This document shows, piece after piece, positions 58,791-64,000 of a DNA stretch of 64,000 nucleotides (its first letter is position 1; every line of letters begins with the position of its first letter). The stretch comes from Cantharellus purpuraceus. Taxonomy: Eukaryota > Basidiomycota > Agaricomycetes > Cantharellales > Hydnaceae. The stretch spans positions 3,100,001 to 3,164,000 of the forward strand of contig JALBUN010000045.1 in the NCBI GenBank assembly GCA_025174535.1, written 5' to 3'. A program made the translations under genes and the position numbers. The notes under the pieces are model-generated. The model ran no database searches. It was not told the DNA's origin and saw only the letters and a program-made list of their open reading frames with translations.

Positions 58791-60095
58791 AGGGTCGGTA
58801 GCAACGATTCACTCTCAGGAGCCTAAGATTTATATGGGCCGGCTGTTATACCAAAACCCCTAAGCTGCAGCAGTACGGACAAAGGTGTTTAGGAGACACA
58901 GAACGACCCGTCACAGGTCACATCTTGTGACACATTGATCTTACAGCCTGAATCCAACGACTCCATTTGAGTAATTGACACAGGGTTTACAACACAACAT
59001 ATATTAAATATATGTATTCTTAAAACGACAGTGTAATGGTTTCAATACGCCCTAGTCCCATTTGCATATCTTGTGGCAACTCCCAGGAGTAATGTGACTC
59101 TGTACAGAATCACACGCGTCCACTTGAATTTTCAGTTGTTCCCAACACTCACCTGGCTCGCCTTTGCTCTCCTCTCCACCGGCCAAACAGCCGTGGCCGG
59201 ATCGTATAGTCTTCAGGCCGACCGATCGCTCAGAATAATTCAATGGGTCCCGATTGCCTTCACGTGCTGATTATCGTATAAATTGACTTGGACGACCTAT
59301 CTGAGACCTTATGGTACTTTATGTGGCAATGTGATTCGCTTTCAGATATTCTATCGTAGGAGGGTTAACGCGTCCTTCGTGTACCAGCGGCTAAGCTTGC
59401 AACAAAACAACACTTCGAATGCAACACTTTTGCCTTCGGATTTTATGGTCTTGTATCTGTCCCCAGAATAGACGGACCCTGGATAGTAATCCAATTTCAA
59501 GGTAATCAGATGATCAGTGAGCTCTCCGTCTCTGCTTTATTCCAGTACCCCCCTACACTGATATCTCAGAGACTCGAACATTTCCTCATACATCGTATAG
59601 ATCCTGGATTAGACCTGTTTTACATCCTTAAATTTTCTAAGTGAGCATGTTTTCTATACATGCTACTTCCAATATTCTATTCGCAATGACGGCATCATAT
59701 TTAGATTGCGCCGCTTTGCGGCAATTATCCATGGCTACCAGATTTTGGGTCAATCATACAATTTATGCTTATCAACATTTTCGATGCAATTGGAATGGCT
59801 TGAATCACCGTGGAGTATGACCATCTGGATTGACCCTACTGTCGGTAATTTATTTTTCTACACTTCACTGAGAGTTACTATTTAACTTCATCATTCCTCT
59901 AATCACTTCAGATATATAATAAGCCATATAATGCTGCGATCATAGTGAAAACTTCAACAGGACCCTGCCATGCTACCTCACAGGTTGAACGTCGCTTAGG
60001 TGGTGATAGTATATGACACGTGATCCAACTCAAAGCTTACGTATGATCTGGATTTATTCAAGTGTCACAGAGCAAATTTCCGACGCACGGACCAC
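58791..60095. other. divergent intergenic region, nothing recognised
   Basis: About 1.3 kb between divergent genes. Open frames at 59073-59270 and 59283-59471 have no resemblance to known families. It is AT-rich from 59480 to 60060. Confidence 0.45.
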
Positions 60096-60974
60096 ATGGG
60101 GCGTGAAGCAGTGACTATCGGTGTTCTGGGTGAGTTGAAGCTCAAACGCATGTCTTTCTAAGATATATATGTATGATATGCATCAGCATTGCAGGGTGCC
60201 TTCGCCGAACACCATGCTATCATTTCTCGCCTCAATATCTCACAAATATCCATCACCTCCTGTCTTGTCAAAACCCCTGGTGACCTTGCCAAGTGTGATG
60301 CTCTCATAATCCCTGGTGGCGAATCAACAACCATTGCCCTTTTAGCGCGCCTGGCTGGGCTTCTGGACCCCCTAAGAGCGTTTGTCAAGGTCAAGCCCGT
60401 GTGGGGGACATGTGCTGGCGCGATTCTCCTCGCAGAGCGTGTTGAGGGGGCAAAGAAAGGCGGACAGGAGCTATTGGGTGGCGTGAGCGTTATAGTTGAG
60501 AGGAATGGGTGGGGTTCTCAGGTTGTCTCGCCTTCACGCGTTTGCTGGCGGAGCACCGAACATCGTGTGTTGATATACCCGTATTGCCTTTGCTTTGTCC
60601 TTTTAGGTGGAGTCGTTCGAAGCCTCTATTATGGTGGCGGGATTAAAAGACGCCAGCAGACCTTTTACCGGTGTTTTCATTCGTGCACCCGTATGTTTGG
60701 TACTTTAGCGTCGTCATCAGTGGCTAATATCCATGTTTGCATTCAGGTGGTCCTCAACCTCGTTTCGGATGACGAACGACCTCCTATTGAGGTTTTAGCA
60801 CGCCTGTCGCCATCGCTTCTGCCTCCATCGGAAGCTAGATCGACGGCAAATGATCAGCGCACCGCTGTTGCTCTTCGCCAAGGCCACCATCTTTTAACGA
60901 TGTTCCATCCAGAACTTACGCGAGACGACCGTTTCCACGAATACTTTGTCCGCACATGTGTCTCAAAACACTAG
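60096..60974 (+). CDS. SNO1: pyridoxal 5'-phosphate synthase, glutaminase subunit (PdxT/SNO)
   Basis: Four exons: 60096-60129, 60187-60521, 60607-60690 and 60747-60974, giving 226 residues, normal for the family. It starts MGREAVTIGVLALQGAFAEH. The class-I-like amidotransferase triad is present: Cys87 in WGTCAGAILLAE, and His205 and Glu207 in MFHPEL. IIPGGESTT (about 52-60) forms the oxyanion loop, and RAP after PFTGVFI lies before exon 4. It releases ammonia from glutamine and passes it to the PDX1/SNZ synthase subunit, which makes pyridoxal phosphate from a pentose phosphate and glyceraldehyde 3-phosphate. No SNZ gene is seen in this window. Convergent with the methyltransferase gene, 140 bp apart. 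Confidence 0.95.
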
Positions 60975-61114
60975 AGGTGGGTTCACGAGATTGTTCCTGC
61001 TCTTACTAGATCTAGAGAAAATTTGTGACTTATATTCTCACTTTGGATACACGATATATATACGATGCGTGATCTTGGTTACTATAATGGTACATATCAT
61101 GACGCAGGGGTCAT

Positions 61115-61886
61115 TTATACTTTCCAGATCATGGTGTCTCCGCCCACAAGATAACCCCTGTCATCAAATGCAACGCCTTCTTTGGCAAGCATATCAATCT
61201 TTCGACGATATTCCTGTCCCGTTCCTGCGTTTGGACCCCATTCTCCATAGAAGCCACCAATGTAATGATTAGAGGCTATGATGCGGTGACATGGAACAAA
61301 TGGTGCGAATGGGTTGTTGCGTAACGCAGCACCAACTGCGCCTGCAGTCTAGTCATAGCGAAATGACAGAAAATAAAGTTCTCATACCTGAACGAGGTGA
61401 ACCTTGACCCAACGCCGCACATATATTCTGTAGAGAATTTATTATTTATTTATAAAATGAAGACTACAGATAAAAACCTTATAGGTTGTAACCTTGCCTA
61501 CAGGGATGCTTCTAACAAAGTCATATACAGCCCATTGATGAGCAGTGGGCCTCTGAAAACGCAGCCAAGATCAGCGCCTTTCGATCTTCAAGAACAACGA
61601 AATAACGAACTTTCCCATCTTTCGTCTTGAACACTTGACGCGCTTTATCACCCAGAGGGTACTCTACAATGCCTGGAAAGCCATATATTAAATAATGCGA
61701 CGCACTCTGGGGTGTGGAGCGTGATTGCATAAGATAACACCTACAATCTGCCAAGTCAACCACATCGTCTTCTGTGGCAACCACAACAGGCACCACGCCC
61801 TTCTTTCCGCGCGCTTCGCCTTTCCTAAGCTTCACTGGAGGAGAGAATCTAAGCTGCAGTGCTTGTAGAGTACGAGTGGGTGGCAT
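61115..61886 (-). CDS. MGT1: methylated-DNA-protein cysteine methyltransferase (MGMT)
   Basis: Four exons join in phase: 61886-61611, 61552-61478, 61427-61388 and 61335-61115, giving 203 residues. After an N-terminal part of about 90 residues without clear family features, the catalytic domain reads TAHQWAVYDFVRSIPVGKVT, ALGQGSPRSVGAALRNNPFA, then PCHRIIAS with the acceptor Cys146, then GGFYGEW and KIDMLAKEGVAFDDRGY. The first intron (61610-61553) has a CTGAT branch site 18 bp before its acceptor, which decided that the long first exon belongs to this gene. The protein moves alkyl groups from O6-alkylguanine in DNA onto its own cysteine, a one-time repair reaction. It looks intact. Confidence 0.9.
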
Positions 61887-62963
61887 CGGTTAGGAGCAAG
61901 AGCGGTTGAGATTGAATTTGCTGAACATGACTCGTACTGGTTTGACAGTTACTAATGGGGAGATACCTAACTTGCTCTCCGACTGTCCGGCTCTTTGATT
62001 CCCGTCCATCTTGATCTACAGTCCTGGTCTACAGCCCGGTCCAGCGATATTTTTTGAGGTCACCATGGAACTCAAAGACTCTTTTAGTTGTTCACCGAAA
62101 TTCCGTTTGACTTTACTCAAGGTACAAAGCGAATGGGTGGTCTCCGAGTGCTGAGCTTGATGCTAATGTACATGCAGACATCACTTCTTAAACCCAAGAT
62201 GGGTTGTATTAAGTTCATAACCTTTGCCCATTTCACAGTCCAGTAGCAGAGGAGGCTGTCAATTGTGCCATACCATTGGTGTCAACTCAGAAGTATCTGA
62301 CGCGGACAACAATGCCGTTAATGATGCGTTCATCACACAAGTTTTCACAGCAACTGGTGGTCACAACCCAACAATGTTCATACGGGTCCCCCACGCGGAA
62401 CGCCACAGCAACGTAGCCTACCTACCCTGACAGCTGCTCAGACCCTGGAGTGGACAACGACAAGCATTCCGCCAGCGCCAGCAGGACTAACAATAATGTA
62501 TACCATGGCACGTCATCCTCAGCCTGTTCACTGTCGCCGAGGACATTCGATACTGCGGGATGCGCGACAATAATAGTGCTAGTCATGCTCCACGTCACTT
62601 CCCTTGTGAGTTACTCGAATCTCAAGGCGAGTACAAGGCTGCACCCCTGATGTGTGAGCATCCTTCACAAGAGCTCATTGTCAAGAGTCCAATCTCATGG
62701 TGACTCCGTTCACCGCTGCTTGGTCGCATGAGCGTCTGTCGACTCCGAAAGTGGATCTGTTCATGAGATGTGACATCTGAACAGGCTCGCCATTCTCATC
62801 GTAGGTTAAATTATGTCGAACATACATAGGCCATTGACGTGCCCTATTAGACATGCGGGGAGGGTTTCATATCCAGGATAACAATATGACCCGAAAAGTA
62901 CACGAGGCACACTGTTGACCCAGCTACACTCGTCCGCAAAAAGTCCCGGTATTCAGCAGGTAT
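61887..62963. other. intergenic, no supported gene
   Basis: About 1.1 kb between the methyltransferase gene and the WD40 remnant. A plus-strand frame at 62224-62430 (CQLCHTIGVNSEVSDADNNA) has no known relative. Confidence 0.4.
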
Positions 62964-64000
62964 TCAGCAGCTGTGCAGTACGTCGTCACCGATTATCCAG
63001 TCCTTATCCTCGGTTATAGACAAGGGTGTGTCGTTTGTCACCCCCTGGTCAGCTGGATCGTAAATGTGAACCTGGCTGTAACCTAAGCAATGGATTCGAG
63101 TGCCACCTGGCATTTGTTGTCCGGATGACAAGCTACACTCGTTTATCTCGTTTGTTGTCACATTCCATATTCAAACTATTCTCCACCATCCACATAAGAC
63201 ATAACTTTCGCCGTGCGAGAAGGCGATGAACGGCACGAAACCCGGAGTCTCTACCTTGCTCTCAATCTGGCCCGTCGCTGGGTTCCAAATCTGAATCGTC
63301 TTGTCTTGCGACCCAAATACAATGCGACTACCATCGCACGAAAAGGCCACTGACACCACGTCATACGAATGCCGATACAGACTGGCTTCGCTCTTCGTGT
63401 GACAGTCCCATACCCGAACGGTCTCGTCGACTGATCCAGACACAATATGGCTTCCATCGTTGGAAAAGGCGACGGAACACACATAAAGTGAATGTCCCCG
63501 CAATTTGCATTCTAGTGTGTTCGTCACGTGGTTCCACACGTAAACCAGGCCTAGTCCCAATTACCACACGACTGCCATCACGCGAGAGTGCACATGAGGT
63601 CAGTTTATGCTCGCTCAACCACTCCGGCGTCATCATGGCCTGTGTCTCGATCCGACTCTGAAGTCCAATCTCATCCATGTCCGATGTAGACACTATGTCT
63701 CTGTCAGGGGAATTAAAATCTGTGTCCCAGATCCGAATCGTTTCATCCCACGATCCAGACGCAATGCAGCTGCCATCGGGAGAAAAGGCAACTGACCTGA
63801 CCATATACGAATGGCCCTCCAGACTATGCATCAACCTCCCCGTCATCACACACCAGATATACACGAGCCGCCATCTTATTCCCCACTGTAGACACGATCT
63901 GAGTGCCATCGGGCGAAAAAGCCGCAGACATCGGCCATGGATTGCCTGACTTGTTCCGTATCAAACCCCTAGAGGGGCAAAACGTGATTGAGGATAAGAC
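62964..64000 (-). pseudogene. WD40-repeat protein, broken, runs off right edge
   Basis: Minus-strand WD40 blades of the type found in basidiomycete NACHT-WD40 proteins: [16 protein letters not shown], then [20 protein letters not shown] with [39 protein letters not shown] with TVRVWD, and VSVAFSCDGSRIVFGSQDK with TIQIWN. At least two one-base frameshifts (near 63870 and 63555) and an in-frame TGA at 63171 interrupt the series; after the TGA the frame continues with IWNVTTNEINECSLSSG and a tail (ITEDKDWIIG) that in intact relatives leads to a final LLWIPP-like stretch, missing here. Introns might explain one of the breaks but not the nonsense codon. The NACHT or other effector part would lie beyond the right edge. 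Confidence 0.8.

Noticed and set aside
1..64000. tRNA, rRNA, CRISPR or telomeric repeats
   Set aside because: I looked for tRNA B-box-like GGTTCGA stretches with fitting A boxes, for regular spacer arrays and for TTAGGG arrays, and found none that hold up by eye.

Overview
The window is nuclear DNA of a filamentous basidiomycete, probably an agaricomycete. Genes are cut by many 45-70 bp GT-AG introns, tiny exons occur, and the recognisable proteins (DUF6534-type membrane protein, fungal GLTP, secreted agmatinase-type ureohydrolase, RNA14, O6-methylguanine methyltransferase, WD40-repeat remnant) are typical of that group. No prokaryotic operon, tRNA, rRNA or CRISPR was seen.

Left flank (1-20 kb), ordinary chromosome: the N-terminus of a TCF25/Rqc1-like protein (minus, cut by the edge), a DUF6534-type membrane protein, an intronless 619-residue coiled-coil protein, a glycolipid transfer protein, an APC amino-acid permease (minus), a MATE transporter (minus) and an agmatinase-like enzyme. 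Right flank (53-64 kb): RNA14 (minus), a Ser-rich multi-pass membrane protein (minus), the pyridoxal-phosphate synthase glutaminase subunit (plus), O6-methylguanine-DNA methyltransferase (minus) and a broken WD40 gene running off the edge.

The middle (20.4-55 kb) is the remarkable part: a nested set of inverted and direct duplications. Arm A (20444-27513) and arm B (43502-50706) are near-identical inverted copies about 7.1 and 7.2 kb long, about 16 kb apart. Each carries a single-pass Ser/Thr/Pro-rich membrane protein gene, a conserved 128-residue frame of unknown function, a decaying short gene 'X', a C2H2 zinc-finger gene, and a second X-type gene followed by all or part of a second zinc-finger gene. 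A second inverted pair carries the 3' half of RNA14, an X remnant and a zinc-finger pseudogene (27973-31890 against 50803-54852). A third, truncated copy of the arm (31890-35570) lies in between. Short perfect or near-perfect palindromes sit at 33344-33503 and 50738-50802, the latter exactly at the outer edge of arm B. A direct repeat of about 430-460 bp (27506-27965 and 35697-36130) and a gene-poor stretch with a degenerate tandem repeat (36-42 kb) complete the region.

The recurrent unit is an X gene followed about 400 bp later, same strand, by a C2H2 zinc-finger gene, behind similar promoters. It occurs at least six times in various states of decay. The zinc-finger genes also show internal duplication of exon-plus-intron cassettes. 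I read this as a locus expanding by palindromic (fold-back) duplication that has captured part of the neighbouring RNA14 gene. An assembly artefact from two haplotypes has to be excluded first.
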